Shown piece after piece: positions 46,509 through 58,700 of a stretch of 64,000 nucleotides of DNA (the stretch's first letter is position 1; each line of letters begins with the position of its first letter). This DNA is from Vicia villosa (lineage: Eukaryota > Streptophyta > Magnoliopsida > Fabales > Fabaceae), in NCBI RefSeq assembly GCF_029867415.1, contig NC_081185.1:83767712-83831711 (forward strand), in the 5' to 3' direction. Position numbers and translations under genes: made by a program. The notes beneath the pieces are model-generated. The model was not told where the DNA came from and made no database searches. It worked only from the letters and a program-made list of their open reading frames with translations.

Positions 46509-48929
46509 AAGTCTCCAACCTTTAAAATAATTCAAGATACAAAATATAAAAGATTTCATCTTAAATTCATTTCAATCAAAACTTTTTCCGTAAACACTCC
46601 ACCATTACACACATTTGTGTTTTATTAATTAATTAAATAAAAGATAAAAACATGCACTTAATAAATTATTAATTTTGTACTAAATTTTTTTAATTAATTT
46701 TAATTAAAAAAACCATTTTTGTTGAGTCAAATTAAAAAAACAATTTTAAGTAATAGATAAAACACAATTATTTTATAAAAAAAACACACAATTGATTTAC
46801 TCACATTCTCATAAACTAAATACAACTCTTACTCTCATACATTTCATTCACAAACACAAGTATCATATATTTTATGTGAGAATGAATATTCTATATGCTA
46901 ACATTAAAAACAATTGTAAACTCTAACCCGTATTAAATTTATGTGTAGCAAATTCCTATATTTTAAAATCGTCGCATTAAATTTTTTAACATCATATGTA
47001 TATAGTTTAAATAATATAATATAAATAAATATTAAAAAATATAAATTAAAAATTAGAGTAATATTGATGATAATCAATTTAAATGATTGTAACTAATTTT
47101 TTTATAACTAATATGGTTATCTTTTATTTTATAACTAATATAGTTATTTTTAAAATAATTAGAGTATATATAAATAAGTATTCTATAGAAGTTGAAATGT
47201 TAGCTAAATATCAAAACATGTGCCTATAAGTTTTTTTTATATAAATAATATCTGGATCACAATTTTTATAAAAACGATTGTTCCTGTTTATAAAAATAAC
47301 TTTGTCTATATTGTATTTTTTATATAAAATCATTTTTATATAATATTTTATAATTTAATTTTAATTGAATGTAACATTTAATATTTTTAAAATATAAAAA
47401 TGAAATATACAGTAGATATTAGAAAATATAAAAAAATAACAAATTTATTATCATTTAAAAGTAAAAAGAATAAAAAAGGAAACAAATCAAATGCATATTA
47501 TATTACTGTTTGGTCGATTTTGCTGCCTAATAACACTATTACATTAACCAAATGTTAAATATAGACAAATTAATAGACCTATATGAATAATTATATTCAA
47601 AATAAATAATTTCACATAATTATTTATAATTAGTTGTTTATCAAAATATAACACATAATAGCAAGTTATTTGCAATCTTATCTCCCTCCATTAAAAAAAA
47701 TCATGTTAGGTCTCCCCTTTATTGGTCCGTCCAAGATTTCACTATATCTTTGCTCTATCGGATTTCCCTACTATGACAATTTTAATACTTTTCTCGTATT
47801 TAGATAATTAGTACATATTTAATAAATCATTATTTCAATGACATAAATTTCAATAGTAACATGTTTTTTCATATTTAGATCAATAATAAACATCCCATTC
47901 TATTTTTCTCTTATTTTGATCATTATTATATTTTCTATTATATTTTTTTCCGCGTATATGTAAGGTATTGTAATTTTTTACCTTTAAGTTATTGTAATAT
48001 ATATTTACTTTATTTATTTTAAATATTTTTGAAAAATCAAGTTTATAAATGTTTATCCATTTTAGACTTTAATGTAGCAATAATAATAATTTTACAAATA
48101 GAATTCTCAACTCAACAATTGAAACAAAAATTATATTTTATGTCTATCTTCTTTATATTTTTCTTATTTTCACTTTTCTTCTTGTTGATTTGGATTTTAT
48201 AGAGAATATTTTTTATTTTATTTATTTAAAGTACAGTATAATTTCTTTGGGTTAAAAATTTTATAAAAAAATATTTTGAAATTAACTAAATATATAGGTT
48301 ATTAATGATCAAATCGTGATTATGTTCTCTTTTTGATCGGCAACATATATAGAAATAATAAAACAAATCAAAATTCATTAGATATAATGAGATATAATGG
48401 ATTAAATTTTATTTATTCTTGTTTTACTCTTATTCTTTTTTCTTCTTTAAACTGAGACCAAAAAATATATCAACAAAAACTGAGACCCAAAAAATATATC
48501 AACAAAAACTGACAACAGTAAAGTTGAAAACTTATAATTCCAGAAGAATTGGAAGAACGGTTCAAAAGTATAGTTGGAAAGACAGGACTTATAAAAGTGG
48601 AATCATTTCTAAGGTAGAAAACCAACGGAACTGTTCAACAATAAGAACAAAAACAACATAAAAAAAATGAAAATGAAAACTCATTAAAACTAAAACAGTA
48701 ACAAACAAACCACATACAATCATCACACTTATCACAGTATAATTTATCTATTTTCTTTTCATCCTATTACAAATTAATTCTTACGTACTCTATAATTGTA
48801 CTTACATAAATGGCAGAAATCAACTAAAAATAATGATTTGAAAACCCTGATGACAGTTTTTCCCTTGATCAGATGAGTTTTGATGAAAACCCAAGCAAAG
48901 TACATAAATGTAGAAAATCAAACCAAGAT
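46507..48929. other. AT-rich non-coding DNA inside the hAT shell
   Basis: No recognisable genes. A direct repeat 'tgagacccaaaaaatatatcaacaaaaac' occurs twice at about 48452-48510. Confidence 0.45.
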
Positions 48930-49261
48930 GTCAGTTGGTTTGTTCTGATGTTGCTTGATCTCATTCCACCATCGTATCTAAACAACATAAGACCAAAATA
49001 ATAGAATATAAGAAAAAACCTCATCAAAATCAAAACAATAACAAACAAACATACCTGATGAGTTTTGTTATGCCATTTTTTCATAAAATAGAGATACATG
49101 TGATGCAGGAACAACATGTATGTCACCACCCTGTGCAACACAAAAAATAATATTAGATAGACAACAAACCAAAAACAGTATAGGAAAAACCAACCAAAGA
49201 AACCAGTTCATTACCGATACGTCATTACCGATCCGTCAACAAATACTATAAATAACAAAAT

Positions 49262-49494
49262 CATAAGGTAGAATGTAGGAGTTACAAACTCTTCATTACA
49301 CTCTTCATTACACTCTTCATTACATAACCGATGCAGAAGCTGAATGGAAAGAAGAATACAAAGTCATCATTAAGTTCTTTATGTAACACATAATTATGCA
49401 GCAGAGAAGATGCATGGACAGAACTACCTTAATGCCAATTATGTAAGAATACAAAGTCATCATTAAGTTCTTTATGTAACACATAATTATGCAG
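49262..49494. repeat. Short tandem and direct duplications
   Basis: 'cttcattacact' is repeated three times at about 49290-49325. A 48-bp segment 'gaatacaaagtcatcattaag...ttatgcag' occurs at 49354-49401 and 49447-49494. Confidence 0.85.
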
Positions 49495-49986
49495 TAGATT
49501 TATGTTGACAATGATTAGTTGATTTTTGAAGATGTATCAATAAATTTTATAGTATAATTTGACACACTTTTGCACAAGAGTTTTTTTTTTTATAAAAAAA
49601 ATTATAATTTATGCATTTATTTTTGCTAGTAACATAAAAAGTAAAAACAAATAGAATGAAAACTTTTTAGGTAGAAATGAATATCTCTACGCGTAATTGC
49701 TTAGATTAATCCCTCGAGTTGGATCCCTCAAAAGAATTTAACAAGGTTGTGTGCCTAGGACCAAGATCGAACTCAGAATTTTTGAATAAGACGGAAGAGA
49801 TATCTTACCATCTCATTCAAGTGCACTTGGATAAATGAATAAACATTTGTAACATTATATTTTTTATTAGTTTTTTTTTTATAATATTTGGCCCCTCAAC
49901 AATTTCATCATGGCTCCGCCACTAGTTATATATGACAATAAAAGTCCATTCTAATTGTCTAACTTCCTTATAACTCCATCCCAACT

Positions 49987-51163
49987 TTTTTTTTGTGTAA
50001 GCAAGAATTTAATATAAGGGAGAACTAAGGGTTCTCCAACCTTTATACACGGGAAACAGAACAAAACCACCAAAAAACGATAATACAAACCAATTAAATT
50101 TACGACATAAAAGACAACGGGTCTTTGCTAAAATCATAAAAACTACAATTGGAATGAGCAATATCGTTAATAGAAGACCATCTCCATATCAAAATCTTGA
50201 TATTCCAAATCATGTTATTAACATTCCAAACCTCATTCCTAAAGCAAAAACCATTTCTTGCCAACCAAATAATCCAAGAAGTGGCTAACCAAAACACCCC
50301 CAATTTTCTTTTTTTAATACTTTTACTACGGCCCATCGAATGCCATTCCATAAAAAATGGGATACATTCCTCCATGTTCCAATATGGAAAATCCACCCAC
50401 TTAGCAATTTCTTTCCAAACATATTTAATCACATTGCATTTGAAGAAAGCATGGTCCCTATTTTCCAAATGCATATCACAAAAACACACTTTAAATTAGA
50501 AGAAGTTATGTTAATACCTCTATACACCAATTGATCCTTTGTGAGAAGCCTATTCACAAAAAGTCTCCAACCGAAGCTTTTAATCTTAAAAGGAACCTCC
50601 ATCTTCCAAATCAACTCCAAAACATCATGGTACCTATTATAAGGGCCAAAGGGAATGCGCAATTGAGCATAATGGGAATAACACGATGATACCATAAATC
50701 CCTTCTCCGTATCAAGAGACCACACAACAAAATCCTTCCCTTCTTGTAATCCCCCAAAACACTCCAAAAGTTCGCGCAAAGCCGTGTACTCCATAAGAAT
50801 AACGAGCTCATGAACCACCGTCCCCGAAATACCAAAATCCCCCCATTTTCAAATCCCCTCACACCAACCACCCATGGCCGCCACCAAAACTTTTTTCAAA
50901 GAAGTAGTCAAAAAGAGATTCGGAAAAGTCTCCATCAAAACACAATTGTTTAACCAACAAACCTCCCAAAACGGTCTGTTGAATCCGTTTCCCACTTTAA
51001 AACAACAATTAGAAATCAAAGGATCCAGAGAAGAGATAGATGAAGTAGATGAGGGAGATGGAGAAGAAGGAAGGAAACCGACTTTTAAAATATCACGCCA
51101 CCAAAAAGATGAAGAAGCACTAACGTGAGAATCACCTCCGCATAGGACATTCATGGATAAATC
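49987..51163 (-). pseudogene. L1-type LINE, C-terminal domain (left part)
   Basis: The minus strand reads MNVLCGGDSHVS, SSFWWRDILKVGF, FKVGNGFNRPFWEVCWL, a degenerate middle, then VPFKIKSFGWRLFVNRLLTK and a zinc-finger-type block CVFCDMHLENRDHAFFKC (zf-RVT; a frameshift falls at about 50475). WIIWLARN and the stop at 50100 follow, then an A-rich tail at about 49987. This is the region after RT in plant LINEs. The upstream sequence continues at 63886-64000, across the hAT and Tat insertions. Confidence 0.8.
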
Positions 51164-51264
51164 ACCGTATCCAGTGACAGAGCTACATTGCCCTTAGTGT
51201 AGGCATGTGCCCCCACTCAATTTAGATTTCTTTATAGTACTGCAATGAGTTTCTAATAGAATAT

Positions 51265-52033
51265 TGTTTACCCAGAAATATGGTAAACAAGCGCTAGTTT
51301 CCTTTTTAAAGGTTACTTTTGCGGAATCAACTAGAATATTCCAGGACTAATTGCTTTAATTTGTTTACTACGTGTATCTGGTCTGTATTAAATGCCACAA
51401 TAACTTTAAAGTAAAAGTAAACGCTGAAATTAAAGGCTTTTAAAATAACTAAAAGCAATAGAAAGCAGTAAATGTGCACTGAAAATGAAATATAACATAA
51501 AATGATTGCATAAATTAGACTGGTACGCATACGTACATTTCAAAGTTGCACTCGTCACTCATTTTGCACAGAGATTTGAGTTCACTTGTGTTTTGTAGAA
51601 AATGCGGACCCTAAACTGTTCCTATTGAACTTGCTTGAATAGTAAAAATAAAATAACTACTACTAACGGTCGACTGATTATCATTCAACACGTGTCTTCG
51701 ACATGCAATATCTTCAACTGTGAGACTTCCACGCGTCCTGTGAAAACTGTCAGAAAACTGCTTGAAACTGCCTCTTGACTTCTGATGCCCCCCGACTTCA
51801 GAGCTATACTTAAACAAAACGTCTAAGTTTTTCTGTTTGTTCTAGTCGAACATGCATGGTGTATTGACTAATTCTAGTCGAACCTTTGCAATGATGATTT
51901 ATTGGTAGTCGAACGTCAGTCTTGACTAAACAAAACTATTTAATCAAACTCTTCGCCTTAGATTCTTTAATAATCTCACCTGTCTTAGAGATCACTTTAC
52001 CATTATTTAGCAAGTCGAAATCCTAGGGTAACA
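51265..52033 (-). repeat. 3' LTR of the Tat element
   Basis: TGTTTACCCAGAAATATGG ... CCTAGGGTAACA on the plus strand. Same length as its partner; the nine differences seen are mostly transitions. Confidence 0.95.
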
Positions 52034-52047
52034 ATTTGCCCCCCAAG
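52034..52047 (-). promoter_or_regulatory. Polypurine tract of the Tat element
   Basis: Minus strand CTTGGGGGGCAAAT abuts the 3' LTR and would prime plus-strand DNA synthesis. Confidence 0.8.
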
Positions 52048-52298
52048 CGACTTCTTTCGACTGACTTCAGGAAAGAGAAAATGGCGTTTCATTTCTTTCT
52101 TAGGTTTCAACTTTTGTTCTCTTTTGACGCCATGATTACTTTGCACATCCCTAGGTGCTAATTATTACCTAAATCTTAGGTAGTGGGCTATAACTGCTCC
52201 CCACTTTCTAAAAAACCAGTTTCCAAAGCGTTTCTTTGACATGACCTTTGATTTCAACAACTTCTTTTTGCACGATTTTGCTAACGTCACTACAGCCT

Positions 52299-52424
52299 TA
52301 TATATAAAGTTCCTTCTCCTTTTTCTTTCTTTCTTCTCGTTTCCTTCCCTTCTCAAACGCTTCAGAAAACTCTCTTCTTCTCTACTTCAAACTGTTTTCT
52401 TCTCTTCTTCCATACACAACAACA
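52299..52424 (+). promoter_or_regulatory. TATA box and leader of the antisense PMD gene
   Basis: TATATATAAA at 52299-52308 is followed by a pyrimidine-rich leader (ttctttctttcttctcg ...) and then ACAACAACAATGGCT, a near-ideal plant start context. The predicted start site lies near 52330. This promoter lies inside the retrotransposon body, outside the LTR, and points against the element's own transcription. Confidence 0.7.
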
Positions 52425-55336
52425 ATGGCTGCTGCAAACACCAACACTACCGTTTACGCTACAGGTTCTAACCCTTTAGGGTTTATTATATCTCGTGAAG
52501 AGGAGGAACAAGGGTTGGATTTTGTTCCTCAACCCAACCTCACAGAAGCCAAAGCCATTATTTGGCAAAACCAGACGTTAATCCCTTTCCAAATCACTGA
52601 TAAACTAATGGCTTTCTTAGGGCCATTACCAGATCATCGTTCTCATCCAGAACAAACCGCTGGTTTCTTTCCTTGTTTTCAAACCACCATGCCTGTAGCT
52701 TTTGACAAACCGCGTCCTCTCGACTTGAAGTTTATGGACCCTACACTTAGGGTGTTTCGTTCGACCCCAGCTCCTGGCAACAAAGAGTATTTGGCTTGGC
52801 TTAACAAAGTCCAGACGAAGAAGCAACAAAGATGGGAAGAATTGGGCATCTTCGACGCCATACAATTATCCAGAACTGGTCATAGGGTTTGTCCTCCAAT
52901 GCTACTTGCATCAATATTTTTCTGGGAAGGTTCGACCAACACCTTCCACCTTCCTTGTGGAATGATGACTCCCACTCTCTTCGACGTGGCTGCCATCACA
53001 GGGCTTACGCCTTTGGGTGAGCTCTTCGACCCAACTCTTCCAACAGCAATGAATTTCAACTTCACCAACGCTACCATCACCAAATACATGCAAGATCATT
53101 ATGACAAATCCACAGAAGAAGTCTCTGACGAAGAGCATGTTGCCTTCCTCACTTATTGGCTCTCATATTATCTATTTTGTCTAGGATCAGTCCAGATTGC
53201 TAAAGCTTACATACCCTTGGCCATCCAAATTCATGAAGGTCGAAAGGTCTCTTTAGGTAAGCTTCTCCTTGCTTATCTCTACCATACCTTAGGTATAACA
53301 TCTTTAAGGATCAAACGCCTGCATGAAACTCCAAAACAACTCTCTCTGTCGGGACCTTATTGGCTCTTGCAACACTGGTTGAATGCCACCTTCGAGTCAC
53401 ATATAGGTTACACTGTTTCCAGATCCATTCTAGAGGTCATGTATGACCGGAGGGTCGAAGGCATCAAACTTGCCTTTCAAACTCCTCAAGATGAGTCTAA
53501 CAGGCCCAACCTTCTCAAATATGTGAGATTGTTTTCTGAATGTAAAACATTCATAGCTTCTATGGCCCCTTTTTCCAATCGATGCTTTGGGCCGACTTGG
53601 TTCAAAGCTATTTTTCCTGGAAATACTCCTACCCTTCGAGCTCAATTAAATGCTATTTGGGCTGCTTTTCTAACCCCAACACTCCTTTATCATCATATTG
53701 ATTCGATTGGTAAGTTCTATGGGTTTGTGGGTTATCAACCAAACTTGGTCTCTCGACAATTTGGTTTGAGCCAGATGCTGCCCAAAAGCTTATATTCCCA
53801 TGATGGTGATATTTGTTACTCTGGTCGACCGTTCACAGCCCGTCAACACCTCGACTGCTTGAAGTTTCATAACAAACAATCCTTGGAACATCCCACCTTC
53901 ACTTTCCAAAACTCCTACTTTACAACCAAAGAATTCAATGAGTGGTGGTCTGAATATTACCAACTGTTTGATGGAGATTCTTTCGTCAAGAAACTGAACA
54001 CTGCATTCGACGTACTGGAGGATCAACTTACTATAAGTAAGTTTTTTACATCTAATTTCATTTTCTTTATTATCAATAGCAGTGTTCTAATCTCAATTTT
54101 AGACCTTTCAGGACCTGATCCTACCAATCAAGACGAAGTCCCTGCTCCTAAACCAGGTCGAAAGCGTCCTAGTACGTCGAACACCACCACTACCAAGAAA
54201 AACAAAACTATTAGAAAGGTATTTATGTTGACCTTTAATCTTTTGTCGATACTACCTTAACCCTTGTTAATTGTTATTTTCCTTTCTTTAGCTGCTAGTC
54301 TCTGCTGACTCAGATGAAACTACTTCTCCACCAAATCAAGAAAGTGAAATTTTTTCACGACCCCCGCTTCCAACTCCATCAAAGAAACGGAAGGTTGTTA
54401 AAAACATTCCCAAAGTAGTTGTCAAACCTCAAACAACTCCAACAATCTCCTCTTCGTCTCAAATTCCTCCTGAGGTAACTTAACATTCTCTTTCAATATA
54501 TTCCTCTTTTAATAAATTGTTTTCTAACTCTTTCTTCTGAATAGAATGCCCCAACTATCGACCATATTCAGGAGAAGGTTGTCGAGGTATCTGAAAAAAT
54601 TACTGAGGCTGCTCCTGACTCCAACCTTTTTAGCCCTCAAAGGACTGATGCTTTTGGAAGCACCACTGATTCAGCTAACACTCCAGGTCGAAGTCGAACA
54701 GAGCCCCAAAACAATCCTATCATTGAACAAGCTCAACTTGCAAATGTCAAAGCTGCTGATCAAACCTCTCTTTCAAAGCAGGACATCATTTCTCAATCCA
54801 AACAACATCCTACTGTTGATGATACCAACTCCAACAGTTCTCTTAGTCAAGAGGAGATTCTGGACTTGAAGAAGACTAATCCTCTAGAAGCTCTCTTTCG
54901 ACTTCAGAAGCTGCGACCAAGTTCTTTTGATGTTCCTGTTCAGTCGACCAATCCTGACGCTGAAATTGATGCTTCTCTTGTCGAAGCTATATGCCAGTTA
55001 AAGGCCCATCTGAACGAACCTGAGTTTCTTGCTGTCCTTGAGAGTTCTGAACATCTTGGTGGAGAAATTCGTAAGCTATTAGACTCACTAATCAAAGCTT
55101 CTCTACTAGCAGTTGTTGCTCAATTCTTCTTTGATTTTGAGGCATACTTCGACCAGCTCTGGAGGGACCTTATGACAAAGAAGAACATCACTCGACAGGC
55201 AAAGAACAAAGAGCGTGAAATGGAGAGGGAATGGGATGCCAGTGCAGCTTCGACCAAAAAGGTTGAAGAATTTCAGGAGAAAACTTTAAATTTTTCTGAT
55301 AAGGAGGGAGAAATCGACAACAAGATTGCTGACTAG
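52425..55336 (+). CDS. Antisense plant-mobile-domain (aminotransferase-like PMD) protein of the Tat element
   Basis: Four exons on the strand opposite to gag-pol: 52425-54036, 54103-54218, 54292-54474 and 54545 onward, each with GT-AG junctions, all joining in frame. Translation stops at TAG 55334-55336 (900 aa). The same frame runs on to 55594, so the ancestral protein was probably 986 aa. Residues about 60-530 form a plant mobile domain (CPPMLLASIFFWEGSTNTFH, GMMTPTLFDVAAITGLTPLG, FLTYWLSYYLFC). Then come basic stretches PKPGRKRPS and PSKKRKVVK (KKRK at 607-610), likely nuclear localisation signals. A low-complexity region and a Glu/Lys-rich coiled coil follow. Antisense extra ORFs are known in Tat-lineage elements. 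The role is unknown; silencing interference or integration targeting are guesses. The first intron is only 66 nt and keeps the frame open if retained. Confidence 0.8.
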
Positions 55337-55705
55337 AAGGCCCAAATTGATGCTCTCAACAAGAATATTCAAGATCTTGAGCAAGAGAAAATCACTTTGG
55401 CTCAAACTGAGGAAGTCCCCTCGCCTGAAACTATTAATCAAGAAGTCTTGAGAGGACTTGGTCATGGTGAAAATACCCTCAAATTGGAAAGCAACATTCG
55501 ACAGCTTAAACAAAACTTGTCTCGACTTGATTCTAAGATTGACTTTGAGTCAGCCAAGCTAGCCTATTTTAGGAACAACTTTCCAACTTTGTAATTTTGT
55601 TTTCGACTAACTGGCTATATTTTGTAATGACTGCCAACGCACTTTATAAGAAACTTTTTGTAATGATTGGCCAAATTTTGGCGATTTTAATATAATCTTT
55701 TGGTT
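55337..55705 (+). other. C-terminal relic of the antisense protein and convergent 3' ends
   Basis: The coiled-coil reading continues in frame past the TAG (KAQIDALNKNIQDLEQEK ... to the stop at 55594), which shows that the stop is a secondary loss. Only 111 bp separate this end from the stop of pol on the other strand at 55706, so the two transcripts would overlap in their 3' UTRs. Confidence 0.7.
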
Positions 55706-58700
55706 TTATTCTATTATGCGAATTTCTTGAAGTATAGGTTTATATTTTTTCAAATATTTACCATTTATCCTCAAGATTCGACCATCTGAATTTAGTTCTT
55801 CAATTTCATACGCGTTGTTTGAAAACACTTGCAAAATTTTAAACGGTCCTTCCCAACTTGGGGACCATTTACCCAATAACTTATTCCTTTGATCCATTGG
55901 TAGAATAACTTTCCACACATAATCACCTACCATGAATGTTTTTTCTTTTACTTTCTTGTTGTAAGCTTTAGCCACTTTTTCCTTTTGTCTTATTAACCTA
56001 TCCAACGCTACTAGTCGTTCTTCGTCTAACTCTACTAATTCGTCTAACATCATACTCCAGTATTCATCTGACGAAAGATTGTTTTGTCGTTGAATTCTAG
56101 CTGACTGTAGATGAATTTCTGCAGGCAACACAGCATCATGCCCAAAAGTCAAACGAAATGGGGTAGTATTTATTGCTTCCTTTGGTGACGTTCGACAAGC
56201 CCAAAGGATTTGGTCGAGCGTTTGATGCCAATTTCTTGGCTTTCTCCCCACATGCTTTTTTATCAAATTTATAATAACTTTATTAGCAGCTTCGACTTGA
56301 CCATTAGCCTGAGCATAATACGGAGTGGATGTTAGCAATTTAAATCCTGTTTCTGCTGCAAAAGCTTGCATCTTTCGACCAATAAAAACTGATCCCTGAT
56401 CAGTAGTGATAGTTTTTGGAATTCCATATCTGTAAATAATGTGTTTTTGTATAAAACTAATCACTGCTTCTTGATCAACATTAACCAAGGGAATTGCTTC
56501 TATCCATTTAGTAAAATAATCTATTCCTACTAAAATGAATCTTTGTTGTTTAGAAGATGCAGGTTTGATTTCTCCTATTAAATCCAAAGCCCATCCTCTA
56601 AAAGGCCAAGGTTTGACAATGGCATGCAATTCACTGGCTGGAACATGTTGAATGCCTGAAAATTTCTGGCACTCTTGGCACCCTCTTGCATATTCAATAC
56701 AATCTTTTAACATTGTCGGCCAATATAAACCTTGTCTAAACAACAACCACTTCATCTTATGGCCTGACTGATGAGCTCCACAAACACCACTATGAACTTC
56801 TGACACAGCCAAATATGCTTCAGCTTCACTTAAGCATTTCAACAATACACCTTCAGCTGTTTTCTTGTATAAATCATCTCCCAATATCACATAGTTTAGA
56901 GCCCTGTATTTAATCTTTCGATCAGTTCCTCCGACTGGATTATTTAGGTACTGGACCAATGGGTTTCTCCAATCAGAAATTGTCATATTGTCGACGGCAA
57001 AAATTTCCAAGGCATGCCAATCCTCACTTTCAACTTTGTCTTCAAGCCCCCCATGTTTTGACGTCGACAATTGACCCAATTTTTCTAACACTTCATGAGT
57101 TTCTTTCTCTTTGATATCGACCATATCTTCTAACTTATTTTTAGAAACTCTATAGCCAGAAGCAATCTGTGCCAATTCATTGGCAATGTAATTCTCAGAT
57201 CTTGGCACATGCAAGAATTCGACATGTTCAAATTTCTCTAACAAGCGTACCACTATTGCATAGTATACTATTAGATTTTCTTTAATGCATTTATATTCTT
57301 TCTTGATTTGTCGAATCACAAGTTCAGAATCACCTCGAATTTCAACTCGCTTCGCCCCCAAATCTATTAGGGATTTTAAACCTGTTATTAAGGCCTCGTA
57401 TTCGACTTCGTTATTAGAACATACATCTTTCATTCTATAGTGGAACTTGGATGGAAGTCCTTGAGGAGAAACGATTAAGACTCCAATTCCCGATCCATTT
57501 TTGTGACTAGAACCATCAAAAAACAACTTCCAGTTAGTTTGATCGACTAAATTTGCAGATAGCTCAACTAACCCATGTTCGACTATAAAATCAGCCACAA
57601 CTTGTCCTTTCATAGCTTTTAAAGGAACATATGTTAAAGAGAACTCAGTTAACGCCAAAGCCCATTTACCAATTCGACTATGCAAAATTGGTTTAGACAA
57701 CATATGTTTAATAACATCAAAATGAGAGGACACATACACATCAACAGGCTTTATATATTGCTTAAGTTTGTTACATGAGAAATACAAGCATAAACATAAC
57801 TTTTCAATATCATTATACCTAGTTTCAGTATCCACTAAGGTTCGACTTAGATAATATATAGCTCTTTCGACGCCATTATCATCCTCTTGGGCTAACATAC
57901 TCCCAATTGTCGAACATGATGCAGCTATGTACAATTTCATACTTTTTATCCTATTGGGGGGTAACAAAATAAGAGGCTTAGTTAAATAAGCTTTTATTTG
58001 GTCGAACGCCTGTTGATGTTCTGGCTCCCATTTGAATTGATCTTGATTCTTGAGCTTCACAAGTGGTGAAAAAATCTTCGTTTTGCCACTTAGATTTGAA
58101 ATAAATCTCCTCAAGAAATTAATTTTCCCCAACAATGACTGGAGTTGTTTCTTTGTTTCTGGCGCCTTTAGCTCCAAGATTGCTTTCGTCTTGTTCTGGT
58201 TTATCTCAATACCTTTTTTGTGAACCACGAAGCCCAGGAAATCCCCTGCATGGACACCAAAAGCACATTTTAAAGGATTCATTTTGAGTCCATATTTTCT
58301 CATTCGTTCAAAAGACCGTCGAAGATGGTCTAAGTGACCATTTTCAGAGTTAGATTTTATTACAATATCATCGATATAAACCTGCATAAACTTGTCAATA
58401 AAATCATGAAACATGGAATTCATAGCTCGTTGATACGTAGCTCCAGCATTTTTTAAACCAAAGGGCATTACAACCCATTCATGAGTTCCTAAAGCACCTG
58501 GGCATCGAAACACCGTCTTAGGTACATCTTCGTCAGCTATAAAAATTTGGTTATAACCTGAATATCCATCTAATAAACTGAGGTATTCAAATCCGGCTGC
58601 GGAATCGACTAACATTTCAGCAATAGGCATGGGATATTCATCTTTAGGGGTAGCCTTATTTAAATCTCTGAAATCTATGCATATACGAAGGCTACCATTT

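Larger units (their letters stand above)
43294..49924. mobile_element. hAT shell (about 6.6 kb) containing nested repeats
   Basis: The left end CAGGGGCGGA and reverse-complemented right end TAGTGGCGGA form the terminal repeat. 'ggccacccc' lies inside the left end and 'ggcccctc' inside the right. Flanks GTTATATG (43286-43293) and GTTATATA (49925-49932) agree at 7 of 8 positions, the hAT duplication length. No hAT transposase (BED finger, hATC) is visible, so it is non-autonomous or hollowed out. A Helitron end and minisatellites lie in the left part. Confidence 0.65.

Noticed and set aside
51327..51530. ORFs inside the Tat LTRs (also 62785-62988)
   Set aside because: Repeated LTR sequence without coding features.
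52626..54026. Minus-strand ORFs inside the PMD gene
   Set aside because: Shadows of the plus-strand PMD exon; pol, the last gene on the minus strand, ends at 55706.
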